This document shows, piece by piece, positions 21,050 to 32,727 of a stretch of 64,000 bases of DNA (its first letter is position 1; each line of letters opens with the position of its first letter). The notes below the pieces were generated by a model. That model ran no database searches. It saw only the letters and a program-made list of their open reading frames with translations, and had not been told where the DNA came from. Origin of the DNA: Volutella citrinella (lineage: Eukaryota; Ascomycota; Sordariomycetes; Hypocreales; Nectriaceae); assembly GCA_034401135.1 (NCBI GenBank), contig JAWZSP010000007.1, forward strand, positions 3,472,001-3,536,000, read 5' to 3'. Made by a program: the position numbers and the translations under genes.

Positions 21050-23257
21050 TCAATGCTTGCCACTCGACCCGAAGTGGCCGTACGAGCTGTTCCTCTGGTG
21101 CCCATCGCTCTGGATTGGGGGCGCCCCTTGCGCGCCTGACATCATCTTCTCGCTGGTCCCCGACGTGGTTCCCCGAGCGTAGTTGATGTCCTCGCCGGAC
21201 GATGCGCCGAACCTAGAATACGGTCTGCCCTGGTGCTCATCAAAGCCATTCTGTGGCTGTCGTGGGCTGTAGCCAGGGCGATCCTCGCCGGTGTAGCGCA
21301 TGCCACCCTCCGCGCGGCCCTTGTCTGGCGATGCAAGGCCGGCAAGCGTGCGAGCAACGCCGAATAGGACGACGACCACATACACGAGCAGGATGCCAGT
21401 TGAGATAAACACATCCAAGATGAGGTTGTTGTACAGCCAGTCGGTGACTTTCTGGACCGCGCCCGTCACCTCATCGGTGGTGATGGTTGAAGGGGAGGAC
21501 AGGAACGTGTTGAGGTCGGAATCGCCACCGACGGACTCGTTGGCACCCTTGCTAAACAAGGTCTTGTCAAACATGGGGAATTCGACCTTGGCGTTGTCGT
21601 GTACCCAGGTCAACCCCTTCTGTACACTCTCGATTTTGATGCCAATCACGCAGCGGAGGACAGTCTTGATTGGGTCCAGGAACACAGTGTCCTTGAAAGC
21701 CGTGTTCAAGCCCTTGTCCATGGTCTCAAGGAATGTGTTGAGTGTGTCGTTGACGGCATCGGTAGCATTCGTGACATAGCCCAGGACGTCCTGATTGATA
21801 TCGTTGTTAAGGCCCTTGACTACGCCATTGGCATCATTTGCCCATTTATCAGAAACGCTGCCCAGGGACTTAACCACATCGTCCGCAAACGCTCCCACCT
21901 GGCCGGCCAAAGCTGGGACTTCATTCTTGACAGCCTTCATCATGAGATACTGGCAGAAACAAGAGAAGAAACCGGCCAGAGCCAATGACAGGACGAAGAG
22001 GGCCGTTGGTGAGGTGGCATAGGCGATGCACCAGCGCACGAGGACTTGCTTCCTGCCCTTGAACCGGGATGCGACGTGAATTCCGAATGTTGCAGTTGTG
22101 GTGCGCGAGGCGATGTAGACGACATCCATGGGATCATATTGGTTCTTAGCAATAAGCTTCGCATGTCTCTGCTGGCGCCTCCAGCGCTGGATTTCGAGCC
22201 AGGCCATGGGGGCGATGGCGAGGACGGCGAGGATCACGATGACCACGATGAAGATTGTGCGGGCCTTGGAGATGAGCTCGGCCAGGTTCTTGAAGAAGTT
22301 GTTGATGCCGTCGTTATTGGAACAAAACGTCATCTTCTCCTTGGCGGCAACCGGGAATGCGTTGCGATCAAACTTGTAGCTGCCGTACTTGTCCTTGAGC
22401 AGGCCACGGACCTTGTTGAAGGGGATCGCAATGGCTTCCCGAGTCATGTTTTGTACCTCTTCAAATGTGGGCACGTCTTCCTCGACCTTCCTGATCTTGT
22501 TGGTGAAGCCCGACGTGTCAAGCTTGAAGCCCTCCAATTCCTTGATGGGGCCCGTAAAGTCCACCTTAGGGACCTTGGGTAGAACTCCACCAAAGATAGA
22601 ACCTTCTATGCCCTTGACAATGTCGTTGATTCCACCAGAAAGGCCGTCGGCGAGAGACTTGATCTCCTTTGTGGACTTCTGGACCAGATCGTTGATGGAT
22701 TTGGTGGCATCCTCGGTGACATCGCCAGCCACGTCCAAAGCACCGTGGACCATGGCCGTGAGAAGACAGGTATACGTAGCGGTGTAAAAGTTGATGAAGA
22801 AGATAATGACGCCCTCGACTCCCTGGATGATGAGATCGAGCATGAAGATCATGGCGGCGACGGCCTTTTCGATGCCTGAAGCAGTCAGGTCATTGACGCC
22901 AACGGACAAGTAATGAGGCATCGATGCCATGGCGCTTCCGATGTCTTCGACCTTTGTGCAAGCCGAGAGGGCCTTGCTCTTAGCCTCGCCCACATGGTCG
23001 GTGAGGTCGTTGATGACGAGGAGGACGTGGACCAGAACAAGAAGCAGCAGAACTGTCCAGCGGTTCAGCCACATTTGAGAGAGTCGGGAGCGGAGACTGA
23101 GATATGGCGTGTACGAGGGAGCTGTATCGGCTCTAGCCTCTTGCACCTTGCGCATCTCCGACATCTCGAACGAGTCGGTCCGGATGGAGTCTGGGACGGC
23201 CGGGTAGGAAGGGGGGGGCCCCTCGTTTCTTCGTGAGAACATGTCGGATCTATCCAT
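21050..23257 (-). CDS. PRM1: Plasma membrane fusion protein Prm1
   Basis: Polytopic plasma-membrane protein that helps bilayer merger during mating and vegetative hyphal fusion. Single exon, 735 residues, ATG at 23257. Four to five hydrophobic spans are visible: WTVLLLLVLVHVLLVI near residue 70, MIFMLDLIIQGVEGVIIFFINF near 135, IFIVVIVILAVLAIAPMAWL near 340, ALFVLSLALAGFFSCFC near 420, and ILLVYVVVVLFGVA near 635. Between them lie long extracellular loops of amphipathic helices with NDxxN-type glycosylation sites (for example NATDAVNDTL) and conserved Cys residues. The cytosolic C-terminus is disordered. Length and layout agree with fungal Prm1. The sexual role fits with AMA1 elsewhere in the window, though the two genes are not linked in function. 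Confidence 0.94.
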   Translation of the reverse strand: MDRSDMFSRRNEGPPPSYPAVPDSIRTDSFEMSEMRKVQEARADTAPSYTPYLSLRSRLSQMWLNRWTVLLLLVLVHVLLVINDLTDHVGEAKSKALSACTKVEDIGSAMASMPHYLSVGVNDLTASGIEKAVAAMIFMLDLIIQGVEGVIIFFINFYTATYTCLLTAMVHGALDVAGDVTEDATKSINDLVQKSTKEIKSLADGLSGGINDIVKGIEGSIFGGVLPKVPKVDFTGPIKELEGFKLDTSGFTNKIRKVEEDVPTFEEVQNMTREAIAIPFNKVRGLLKDKYGSYKFDRNAFPVAAKEKMTFCSNNDGINNFFKNLAELISKARTIFIVVIVILAVLAIAPMAWLEIQRWRRQQRHAKLIAKNQYDPMDVVYIASRTTTATFGIHVASRFKGRKQVLVRWCIAYATSPTALFVLSLALAGFFSCFCQYLMMKAVKNEVPALAGQVGAFADDVVKSLGSVSDKWANDANGVVKGLNNDINQDVLGYVTNATDAVNDTLNTFLETMDKGLNTAFKDTVFLDPIKTVLRCVIGIKIESVQKGLTWVHDNAKVEFPMFDKTLFSKGANESVGGDSDLNTFLSSPSTITTDEVTGAVQKVTDWLYNNLILDVFISTGILLVYVVVVLFGVARTLAGLASPDKGRAEGGMRYTGEDRPGYSPRQPQNGFDEHQGRPYSRFGASSGEDINYARGTTSGTSEKMMSGAQGAPPIQSDGHQRNSSYGHFGSSGKH

Positions 23258-25829
23258 GGTTGGGAAATATTTATGATGAGTATCGGAATAGTAAGGAAGA
23301 GTAAGAAGTTGAAATCAGAACAACAAGATACTTGTTTGTTGAGGGAGGTTGTGGAAAGAAAAAGAGTATTGGAATAGAACCTGTTCCTCAGGCGTCGCAA
23401 GAGGAGCAGTGTGGATTAGAGTAATCGATACCAGCGATTAGGAAGAGAAGAAATGCGACAAAGGAGAACAGCCGTGAATTCCAACAAGTAAAAGTGCAGC
23501 CTTCTATGATTCCATGGTGTGTGGTGTCTTGGTTGGTTTGCGTCGGGTGGGTGCGTGTAAGTGAGGGAGGGAGTGAGTGTGAGTGATGGAACAATGGCAG
23601 CGGGGGAAAACGGGCATCAATGACAATAAGAGCAACAAGCGGCATCATAGAAAGCGCATGCTCACCTGAGTCACTCCACAGCGAGTGCGCCCAATGGAAA
23701 GGATCCCCCAGGTATTTTTAGTTTCACCTCGCGACGACAGGCCGTATTGTCTTTGTCGTGATGGCGGCAGCGCTTAGAGCCAGCTAGGGCTGTCGGTGGT
23801 TGAGCGCTCACTGTGTCTGTGCCCCCCGTAACCCCCGTAAGCGCCCGCCGAACAGTGGTGGCCAGTCACAGCACAGACTGGAGTCGGAAGGGGAACCGCC
23901 TCAAACTACACCACGGGGCCAGATGGGTCTTCGGGACAAGCAGAGGCTGAGAGTCTCTGAAAGACGGGTGGTCCCTGCGGAGGGGGTCTTTGTTGAATGC
24001 CGTGCGCAGCAGACGGGAATCACAAGGCGCCCGGGGAGTGCCTTACAATTGCCTGGGGTCCAGCCTCAAGCACGGATTCGCTTCGATGCGCTCCTAGTCT
24101 TTGACCGCGCTCGCACAATGGGTGGGTCACAATGAAGATTGTCTGTAATAAACCGGCTGACAATAGCAGTAGCACTCAGACGCGGCAGCTCTGAGATGCC
24201 AAGGCAGATGCAGCGGAATATATAGTGACTCACTCAGAGGGCGAGGGGACACCTGCGGTGCGGAGCGACAAGGTTGACGGGTGCCCGCCTCTCCAAGTCT
24301 CGCCATCAGGCCCGACGGCGTTGAGAAGTGGCATTTATTCAGACCGTGAACTGGTTGATGGCTCCCTGGTGCCCTGCTGCCCACCCTGCCGCCCACCTGA
24401 GGACTGACGCCATGGCGAGCCCACCGACGTTCATCCTGCCCGGTGCAGGCGACTTGAGCTTGCCGAAAAGGGTGAAGAGCCTGGTCCTCTGACTGGAAAA
24501 GATGGGAGCGCTGGGAGAGCTAGGCGTCGAACTGGACAGGATCGTCTCTTCGCAACGGCGAAGTCTGCCACGACTTGCCAGGGAGAAGTTGGCGACGTTG
24601 GCTGCTGTCCAATCGATGGGTCGTCGCAACTCTGAGATGCCGCTGGACCCTCTGGACCCTGGCAGATTTAGCACAGAGCCTCGGGCCTAAATGCTAGCGT
24701 CCGGGGGCGCCAAAGGCTTAAACTCCAGAAGGGTCCCCCCAAGCCCCCATGACCAGCCCAGACCAGGGGGGAATGGGTGGCCATCACCGTTTAACCGCTG
24801 ATCCCATCCGGAGGCGGTCCTTTCGCCACCAAGCAGTGCTGTTGAAACCTGTTTTCCCGCCTTCGTACAGATCCTGAAACGCCATCCAGGGCTGCCAGCT
24901 TTTCCCGGCTTTGTCTGAAATAGCGGGGCCGTGGTTGGGAGGCAACCGACTGTGCTTTTGTCGTTTTTGTTCTGGTCTCGTCTCTAGCTTCCTAACAGAC
25001 GGACCTGCATCTGTACCTGCCTTGCAGGATGCTTCCTCCCACCTGACGTCATTTTTTCCGTGCATGCCAGATCGATCCTCCCCGAACCAACAGTCCAACA
25101 CGCAGCCCGCCGTCAGTCACGGCGCGCATTCGTAGGATACTCTAGGCCGGGGTGGTATCACGGGAGCTTGTCGAGTTTCTTCACCGCGCACACGCGCCGG
25201 GCTCTTCTTCTGGCGCTACATTTGCACAAAGGGTAGCTGTTTTTAACTGCTCTCCTCGACTGATTGGCTCTCGTGTGCTCCGAGCGCTGGGCGCCAGTTG
25301 AAACGCTGGGGGGGTACAGCATCGTATCCGCCTGTTGTCCCCGCCAGCATCCAGCCCCAGCCAACCGTAAATAGAATGCCAAGGGCTTGAGAAACTGCAA
25401 TTTCGTATGCGATGGCGCCTATTCGGCCCCGAAAGCTCAGCCAGCCCAGCCTCTCGCTGCATCTGTCAACAAGCAGCACGTACTACGTACACAGCACCCA
25501 AGAGCTCCCAGGCGCCAAAGACAGCAATGACTGACGAGCGCCACTGTGGGGTTGTCCAAGACCGTGGGAGTAATGCAGCATTCGTGCACAATAAATACTA
25601 GGCCGAGTTCACTCCTCAAAGACAGCCGGTTAGGGTTGTTCCGCTGCAAGGCGCCTCACGCAGCGCGCCACGGCACAAGTTTCGCAGTGATTCAGAAAAT
25701 GTGTGTGCTTAGATAGGCCATACTTGAGTTCGAAATCCCCTCTGCCTCACAGTGAAGCTCGTTGTGAATCAAACCGCCCAGCGCTCCCGACCAGCTTCAG
25801 GACACCAGCAACCTAGATAAGCAGCCGCC
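23258..25829. other. Divergent intergenic region PRM1 / methyltransferase
   Basis: About 2.6 kb. It contains the promoter of PRM1 on the left and that of the methyltransferase on the right. I inspected the open frames of 60-110 codons and found none with a family motif or believable splicing, and saw no tRNA. Confidence 0.55.
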
Positions 25830-27109
25830 ATGGCATCCATCGCAGACACCACAGAGCTCAGCAAGGAGTATGATACTCCGCTGGGCTTAGCCCACTCTTC
25901 AATGCAGACCCTCAAGGATCGCATCAAGCTCCACTACGATCTCGCGAGCGACTACTACCTAAACTTGTGGTGCGTACGCTGCCCAGCCTGTGGAAGCCCA
26001 GGCTCGAGAGATGCTCATTGTGCTCCTCTCTCTCTCCTTCTTGATCCATAGTCGCCCTCTTTTGCTGCAGTGCAGTAGGCCATCTGACCCAGTTCTTTGA
26101 CTGACTGCTACAACCCTTTCGCAGGGGGGAACACATCCATCACGGGTACTGGCCAACCCCAGAGTCCTACGCCTCTCTATCCAAAGAAGAGGCCCAAGAT
26201 AAGCTTGTGCAACTCCTTTTGCAGATTTCCCAGTTCCCTCCCGGTGCAGCCGTGCTGGATGTCGGCTGCGGCATTGGAGGGACTGCCCGCCACCTGGCTG
26301 CCAAACACGGCTGCACTGTCACCGGCATCACCATCTCCTCCAGGCAAGTCGAGATTGCCAAGCGTCTCACTAAGGAGGCTTCTGTGACTCTCTCTGAAAA
26401 GGAGGGCTCGTCGGAGTGCCCGAGCGATGCTGAGCAGGATTCTCCAGATGGGTTCGTCACGCTCGGTAGAGGAAAGGTGCGCTTCATTGAGCTCGACGCC
26501 GAGGCAATGGCCGAGCACTTTGCTAACCAGGCAGCGTCTTTTGACGCCGTTTGGATCAGCGAAGCTCTGAGTCACTTCCCGAATAAGCCCCTCTTTTACA
26601 GAAATGCGCAACGAGTCCTAAAGCCCGGTGGTAAACTAGTTGTCGCCGACTGGTTCAAGGCAGATTCTCTAGACGAGGCAGGCCTCGCTCGCGACATCAA
26701 ACCCATCGAAGGTGCGCTCATGTTCCCAATACTCTCTGCCCTTCATAGTCTAGTGCTGACGCTCGTTAGACGGCATGCTGCTCCCTCCGCTCTGTACGCA
26801 GCAAGACTATGTAAATTTCGCTCAAGAGGCCGGGCTAGCCGTCTTTGCCCAGCCCAAAGACATCAGCGAGGAAGTCAGTAGAACTTGGTAAGTCACCCCA
26901 CGTGCGGCTCCTCCAGCCTTGACTCACATCAGAACAGGGACATCACCTGGTCGCTCGTGCAAAACCCTTCTCTCTGGGCATTCGCCTTGACTCAAGGTCG
27001 CGACGGTATTGCCTTTTTGCAGTCATTTCGGGCAATGAGACGCGGCTACGCGAATGGAAACTTCCGCTATGCTGTAATGGCATTTGTCAATGACACAGCT
27101 GCACCATGA
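25830..27109 (+). CDS. SAM-dependent methyltransferase, sterol/tocopherol C-methyltransferase-like
   Basis: Class I methyltransferase. Exons: 25830-25969, 26125-26711, 26770-26887 and 26938-27109, giving 338 residues. An N-terminal segment typical of this group (LKDRIKLHYDLASDYYLNLW, then GEHIHHGYWP) precedes motif I, VLDVGCGIGGTARHLA, which binds SAM; TGITISSRQVEIAKR is post-I; ASFDAVWISEALSHFPNK is motif II; VLKPGGKLVVADWFKAD is motif III. Between motif I and the next strand there is an acidic, Ser-rich insertion (SEKEGSSECPSDAEQDSPDG) that is not typical. The C-terminal domain resembles that of gamma-tocopherol or small-molecule methyltransferases found in fungal secondary metabolism. No backbone synthase or other pathway gene lies beside it, so the substrate is unknown. 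Confidence 0.88.
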
Positions 27110-27709
27110 TGGGCACCAAATTCATCACGCAATTAAGTCATGTATGCGCTTTAGAAAATCGTTATCAGGACCGGAAAAATCCTATGGCTTGTCTAATCTC
27201 TGGCTTGTATTACAATCCGAACAGGAATAGGAATGTGATATCACGTAGCAAAGAATAGTTGCTCCGACGCTGATTCGGTTGTTTCGGCATTTAACAGCAC
27301 TCCCCGAAGACGGCATCAGGCACCAGTGCCGTGTTTCGCAGTTTACATATTTGCCAAACGTAGCTTGCAAGCCTAGGAGGCGCAATCCCAGCACACAGTT
27401 ACCAAGTATTTGCCAGGACCAGATCTCTCACGACACCCGAGGTAAACTCAACTGGAGTCTGGCCGCTCTGCTGTGCTCTGCACTCAAAACACGCCGTATC
27501 CTGTTCGAGGCCCATCAGAAGCGAAGTTGTTGGATGGGAACGCGGATCGTAGTGCAAGATTCTATTCCTTCCCAAACCCGGTGGCTCGAAATAACCGTCA
27601 TACAAAGTGCAAGTGGCCTTAACACAACTCAAAAGATCCAAATTCAATCGACCGAGTGACCTAAACGCCTTCATCATTCGCAACGTTGGGATGACGCATC
27701 CTACACTTC
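27110..27709. other. Convergent intergenic space, methyltransferase / ATG8
   Basis: 600 bp of 3'-flanking sequence of two convergent genes. No gene seen. Confidence 0.6.
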
Positions 27710-28301
27710 TCAAGCGGTACCGAAGGTGTTCTCGCCCGAGTAGGTAATGTAGAGGAAGCTGCAAATGAGACAAGTTAGCGCCAGTCTTCCGAAAACGGTG
27801 TCCGGGTCAAACGGAAACGTACCCATCCTCGTCCTTGTGCTCGTCGTAGATGCTGCTCATGAGGGCGGCGGTGGGAGGAAGGACCTCGTCGACGAAGATG
27901 AAGATGGCCTTCTCGGGGGACAGCTTGATTCGCTTTCGGATGACGTAGACGAACTGGCCGACGGTGAGGTCTGCGGGAACGAGATACTTCTTCTTATCGA
28001 TGGTCGCGATGTCGCTCTTCTCAACCTTCTCGCAGATAACCTATTTCACTCAGTCAACCGCGGTGCTGCAAGATTGTTTGCTACCGAGGAGGCGGGGCAT
28101 TCTGGCGCGGCGGTGAAGCGCCCGACGACCAGCCACCCGACAACTTGGACGCAACAAAGCGATTATCAAGGACACGGGCAAGCGGCAAGGCCTTGGAGGT
28201 GGAAAACCTACGGGAATGCGATCAGAGTACTTCTGACGGATGCGTTCGGCCTCAGCCTTGCGCTTCTCGAAGGGGTGCTCGTCCTTGAACTTGCTTCGCA
28301 T
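27710..28301 (-). CDS. ATG8: Autophagy ubiquitin-like protein Atg8
   Basis: Ubiquitin-like protein conjugated to phosphatidylethanolamine on autophagosomal membranes; drives phagophore expansion and cargo selection. Exons on the minus strand: 28212-28301, 27823-28040 and 27710-27758, giving 118 residues, the normal length. The N-terminal helices ([25 protein letters not shown]), the LIR-docking site residues [22 protein letters not shown] and the C-terminal TFG are all present. Processing by the Atg4 protease is expected after G116, removing the last two residues (TA). The first intron is about 170 nt, the longest of this gene. Divergent from HEM13 across 1.7 kb. Confidence 0.98.
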
Positions 28302-29978
28302 AGTGGCGGTCGTGTTGGTGTTAGTTGCTAAGTCGGTACGGTGCGTCAGAGCGTTCGCAGATCGGGATGTGTTGGGTTCACGAAGTTGTTTGGAGGGAGA
28401 AGAGACTGAGGGGGGTGATGATGATGGAAGAGAAGGGAAGGTTAGGTTGCGATGGTATGCGTCAGGCTACCTTAGGTGCAGGTGCCTCAGTCAGACGGTG
28501 GCACGGCACAGATGAGCGGTCGGCGAGCAAGTAGCGAGGGGCTGACGCAGGCAGTGCACAAGCTGGGCGGCGGGCGTCTCCTGCTGAGCAAGCGTAGGCA
28601 GCCAGGCAGGCAGACATGACGGGCGGGCAGGAGGCGTGGGTGACGGAGCCACACAGGGCAGCGCGGGGCTACGGCGCTAGTCCATATACGGACTAAACCG
28701 GCCCGGCAAGAGGAGAGCAAGGGATCAATCAATCACAAGCAGCCCACCAGGTGATGGCGATGTGCAGCGGGGATGTCATGTGGACAGGCAAGGGGAACCA
28801 ACTGCCTATGAGGCCGCTGCATCACGCAAGAAGTACCCAGGCGCTGATTGCTTCACAGCCGTCGTCGTGAGAGAGAAGCTCTCAATAATGGCCGAGATGA
28901 GATAACGAACAGGACCACATATCCCGCCAGCAGTCAACAGGCCTACTGGATTCAAGAGCAAAGTCACGATGGTGGATTAGGAATCCTTCTTTTGGCCTTC
29001 AAACCCCATCCTCAAGCTCGGTGGCTGCGTTAGGTTGCTGCTCTTGGCGAGGCTGCTGCAGATGGCGACCGTGAGGCGGGGCTGCAAATGATGCTAGGTT
29101 CCAGGGAGTTGCGACGGGCATTGGTAAGGTAGGTACTGAACAAGGGCGCTGTGCTGTGCTGTAAGTCAGCAGGCGTGACAAAGAGCCTCATGGAAGCTCT
29201 AGAAGTGGGTTGGTAAGACGCAGCAACATCATCAGCCGGCAACCCAATTCTTCAACGGGCAGCTTTCACCGTTGCTGCTACAAGCAAATTGAAAAGTTCT
29301 CCTAGTTACTGCAAAGAGCCACACACTGTATCTCACTGCTCACTGCTCACTGCAAGCGCCTCCAAATAGCCATCTCAAGTCACTCGCATCGTATCCGCAT
29401 ACTTCAGCCTTCGCACACCGTCATCCCAGCTTGTCACCGAGCCGTGGGCAAGCTAGTATACACAGTGTATTTAGACATCAAGTCCACTTTTGGTACTGTT
29501 TTCGGAATATCTATTGATCCGCTTTCCAGACTCTGAACCCAAACCGGAAATGGCGAGGGAAGGAGACAAACGGGAACCAAGAAGCAAAAAAAAAGGTGAA
29601 ACTGCCGATGAGGTACGTACCTCCCTGGACATGTAGCCTTGAAAGCTGTGAAGTGGTTCGTGCCTGGCCTTTCCTTGACTGTCCGTCAGCCGATTTGGCC
29701 TCTAGCCCAGCCAAGCGCACCCGAATCAGTGCCGTAGAATCCAGGGCCCAGAATTCAAGATCCAATCGCGAAACATTCGATTCCAACCATCACCCGAGTT
29801 GACCGGCCTTGACCGCTCCGTTGCCGCCTACGCCTCCTCGGCCCCGCTCGCTCGCAGTGGCCTTATGTGACCGGCATACAGTGGCATCACCTGTTTTTGG
29901 TTTTCGTCTAGTCGAGCTTTCTCCGCCCCTGTCACCTTCTCCGCGCGCCCCCAGCGCCCTACATTGGTATTTAGACCC
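28302..29978. other. Divergent promoter region ATG8 / HEM13
   Basis: About 1.7 kb with no supportable gene. A short run of a 7-bp repeat (cactgct, three copies) lies near 29334-29356. Confidence 0.55.
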
Positions 29979-31316
29979 ATGGCTGCCAGACCACAGCGCC
30001 TGGCCGCGCAACTTGCAACACATTCATCCCGCCTCCCAAGGACCCAATTGACTGTCGCACGACGCTGGCTGTCGAGCTCGAGCACCTCTCGAGCTTCCAA
30101 GAGCACACCAACTTCCAATCCGCCCTCGTTGTGGCTTGCCGCTGGCCTTGTTGCCGTCGCTGCCCCGCTCGCATACAAAATGGTATGTCCATCACCACTT
30201 CTCGACACATGCGTGCGGCATCCGGCCATCGGCCATCTCGGCCCAGGAGGGCACCTCGGCCAGACAGCTCGCTAACTCGCTACCTTCCAGGCTGAACCCG
30301 AAGCGCCCCCCGTTTCCCTCGACCAGGCCTCGCTCGCCGACCGCGACGCCCAGAAGAAGCGCGAGTCTGGCGTCAACCAGGACTCACCCATGCGCCTGCG
30401 CATGGAGAAGTTTATTCGGGAGCAGCAAGCCCTAATTGTTGAAGGCCTTGAGAAGGTCGACGGCAAGAAGTTCAGAAAGGACGAGTGGGAGCGTCCCAAC
30501 GGCGGCGGCGGCACAACATGCGTCCTGCAGGAGGGTAACGTCTTTGAGAAGGCCGGCCTCGGCGTCTCAGTCGTTTATGGCTCCCTGCCCAAGGCTTCGA
30601 TCAAAGCGATGCACTCCAACCACAAGTCGCTCGACCCCAATGTCGAGTCCGTCGAGTTCTTCGCCGCCGGCCTGAGCATGGTCCTCCACCCTTACAACCC
30701 TATGGCGCCCACTGTCCATCTCAACTACCGATACTTCGAAACTGCCAACCACGACGGTACCTCCCAGGCATGGTGGTTCGGTGGCGGCTGCGATCTGACC
30801 CCCTCGTATCTGTTCGATGAGGATGCCATCCACTTCCACAAGACGCTCAAGGACACATGCGACGCCCACGACAAGGACTACTACCCTCGCTTCAAGAAGT
30901 GGTGCGATGAGTACTTCTACAACAAGCACCGTGGCGAGGGCCGCGGTATTGGTGGTATCTTCTTCGATGACCTCGATGAGACGGAGCGTGATAAGGAGCT
31001 GCTGTTCTCCTTCGTCCAGGACTGTCTCAAGTCCTTCCTGCCGTCGTACATTCCCATCATTGAGAGGCGCAAGGACATGCCCTACAATGAGCAGGAGAAG
31101 GATTGGCAGCAGCTGCGCCGTGGAAAGTACGTCGAGTTTAACCTGGTCCATGACCGTGGGACGCAGTTTGGCCTCAACACCCCTGGCTCCCGCGTCGAGA
31201 GCATCCTTATGAGTCTGCCCTTGACTGCTGGTTGGAAGTACATGCACGAGCCTGAGCCCAAGAGCCGCGAGGCTCGACTGGTTGATATCCTTCGGGATCC
31301 CAAGGATTGGGTCTAA
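29979..31316 (+). CDS. HEM13: Oxygen-dependent coproporphyrinogen III oxidase
   Basis: Haem biosynthesis: oxidative decarboxylation of coproporphyrinogen III to protoporphyrinogen IX using O2. Two exons, 29979-30182 and 30291-31316, give 409 residues. The first exon encodes an Arg/Ser/Ala-rich presequence and a hydrophobic helix ([16 protein letters not shown]), consistent with mitochondrial intermembrane-space location as in other filamentous fungi; the yeast enzyme lacks this extension. The catalytic domain carries all signatures: [54 protein letters not shown] and the [23 protein letters not shown] region. The ATG at 29979 is the first in frame with the presequence. Confidence 0.97.
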
Positions 31317-31737
31317 GTATAGGGGAGATGGTGATGATTGGAAATATAAGAGTGTACGAAAGCGTGATGTAAGACATGCGAAACATGGTGTTATAACATA
31401 TTATCCAAGACTGAAATGCCCGAGCCTGTACAAAACAAAAAGCAGTGGAAGTACGATGAAGGTAGAAACTAAAATGAGAAAAAAATTGAATAATGAACAA
31501 TCCTGTCGGTCCAACAAAACAAATTGCTTCGTGATTTGTTTCAGCTCGTTCCCTCCAAGGAAGAGGTGGACCAACGATAATGGTGAGGGGCAATAAATGA
31601 TGGATGACGAACTGGCACACCCAACCCAACTTCCCCAACCGCACACCGCGGAATTCCCTGCCCTTCCAACGAGCAAGATCAAGCCAGGCGGTTGGCACAC
31701 TAGCGTCAACGATGAAAATAAAGTCAAGTTTTCGAAA
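31317..31737. other. Spacer HEM13 / SWIM protein; possible alternative upstream start
   Basis: It contains the A/T-rich 3' flank of HEM13. The frame of the next gene is open from an ATG at 31597 (MMDDELAHP), but the extra 47 residues are polar and look untranslated; I prefer the ATG at 31738. Confidence 0.5.
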
Positions 31738-32499
31738 ATGGAGAAAGTTCCCTCTCCCCGTCAGTTGCTGAGTGCGCTCATCAACACCATCACGGATATT
31801 TCTGCACCCCAGCCTGAACAGAGGGGCGACGACGGCCATGATCGCAACGCCGCGCCGGCGCCACCACTGCCCAGCGATGCGTCTCCCCTCCAGACACTAT
31901 CCGAGAGTCAGCGCCCGCTGCTGATGACTCTGCATGTCCTCTTCCCGGGCCTGCTGCTCCCCGCGCTCGACCTCCTCGACCGCCGGCTCGTGGCGGTTGT
32001 GCACCAGCACCCCGTGCCACAAGCCACGACGGCGGACTCGGCTTCAGCTTCTTCCACGGAGAACGCCGCCTTATCGAAACTCGCATCCGAGGATGCCTGC
32101 GTCACGGGGGGGCGCAACGCAATGGGGATGAGCAGCGTGTTTCTCGTCAAGTCCATCGCCACCACCCTGCCACGGCGCAAGCGAGATAAGAGTGCCTCTT
32201 CGCGACAGTACCTGGTTCATCTCGATCCGTGGAACTGTTCATGCGTAAGCTTCACGTTCGACGCCTTCCCAGCTGCGCCCGTACACGTCTCTGGGGATAA
32301 GGAATTCAAGACGCTTGAGTGGTCTTTTGGGGGATCGAGTCTCGACGGCTTCGATCGATCCTCCGTTGCCGATGTGCCGTGCTGCAAGCATTTACTAGCT
32401 TGCCTCTTAGCAGAAAGATGGTCCGGCATGCTGGGCTCTTATATTGATCAACGTATCGTCACAAGAGAAGAAATGGCCGGCATCGTGGCGGAGTTGTGA
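31738..32499 (+). CDS. SWIM zinc-finger protein, Sws1/Shu2-like
   Basis: Single exon of 253 residues from ATG 31738 (300 if the ATG at 31597 is used). The middle segment (LLMTLHVLFPGLLLPALDLLDRRLV) is followed by a variable stretch and then by the SWIM signature: CSC in WNCSCVSF and, after about 45 residues, CCKHLLAC, that is CxC...CxH. This order, a helical hydrophobic LHVLFP-LLPALDLLDR block before a SWIM domain, is that of the Sws1/Shu2 partners of Rad51 paralogues in the Shu complex, which promotes homologous recombination. The assignment rests on the motif order only. It lies tail to tail with RPN8. Confidence 0.7.
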   Translation: MEKVPSPRQLLSALINTITDISAPQPEQRGDDGHDRNAAPAPPLPSDASPLQTLSESQRPLLMTLHVLFPGLLLPALDLLDRRLVAVVHQHPVPQATTADSASASSTENAALSKLASEDACVTGGRNAMGMSSVFLVKSIATTLPRRKRDKSASSRQYLVHLDPWNCSCVSFTFDAFPAAPVHVSGDKEFKTLEWSFGGSSLDGFDRSSVADVPCCKHLLACLLAERWSGMLGSYIDQRIVTREEMAGIVAEL

Positions 32500-32727
32500 T
32501 GGGACGCTCAGCGTGGCATGGAATGGATTCCCATGGAATGGCCGGCCTATATTAGTAGCCATCCTCTCATCTAGGTTGTAGTAATTCGACATGTCGTGCT
32601 CAATGTACAATGGCATTTTCCGTCCACCCGGCCAAAAAGTCATACCGCCTGGTTGCATAGCCCCACGACGCCGAAAGTCTCACGCTATTCAGCTCCATTG
32701 TTTCGTCTACTTGGCTCCCTTCATCGA

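Noticed and set aside
25830..28301. Secondary-metabolite cluster around the methyltransferase
   Set aside because: Neighbours are PRM1 and ATG8, both housekeeping or development genes; no synthase, oxidase or regulator nearby.
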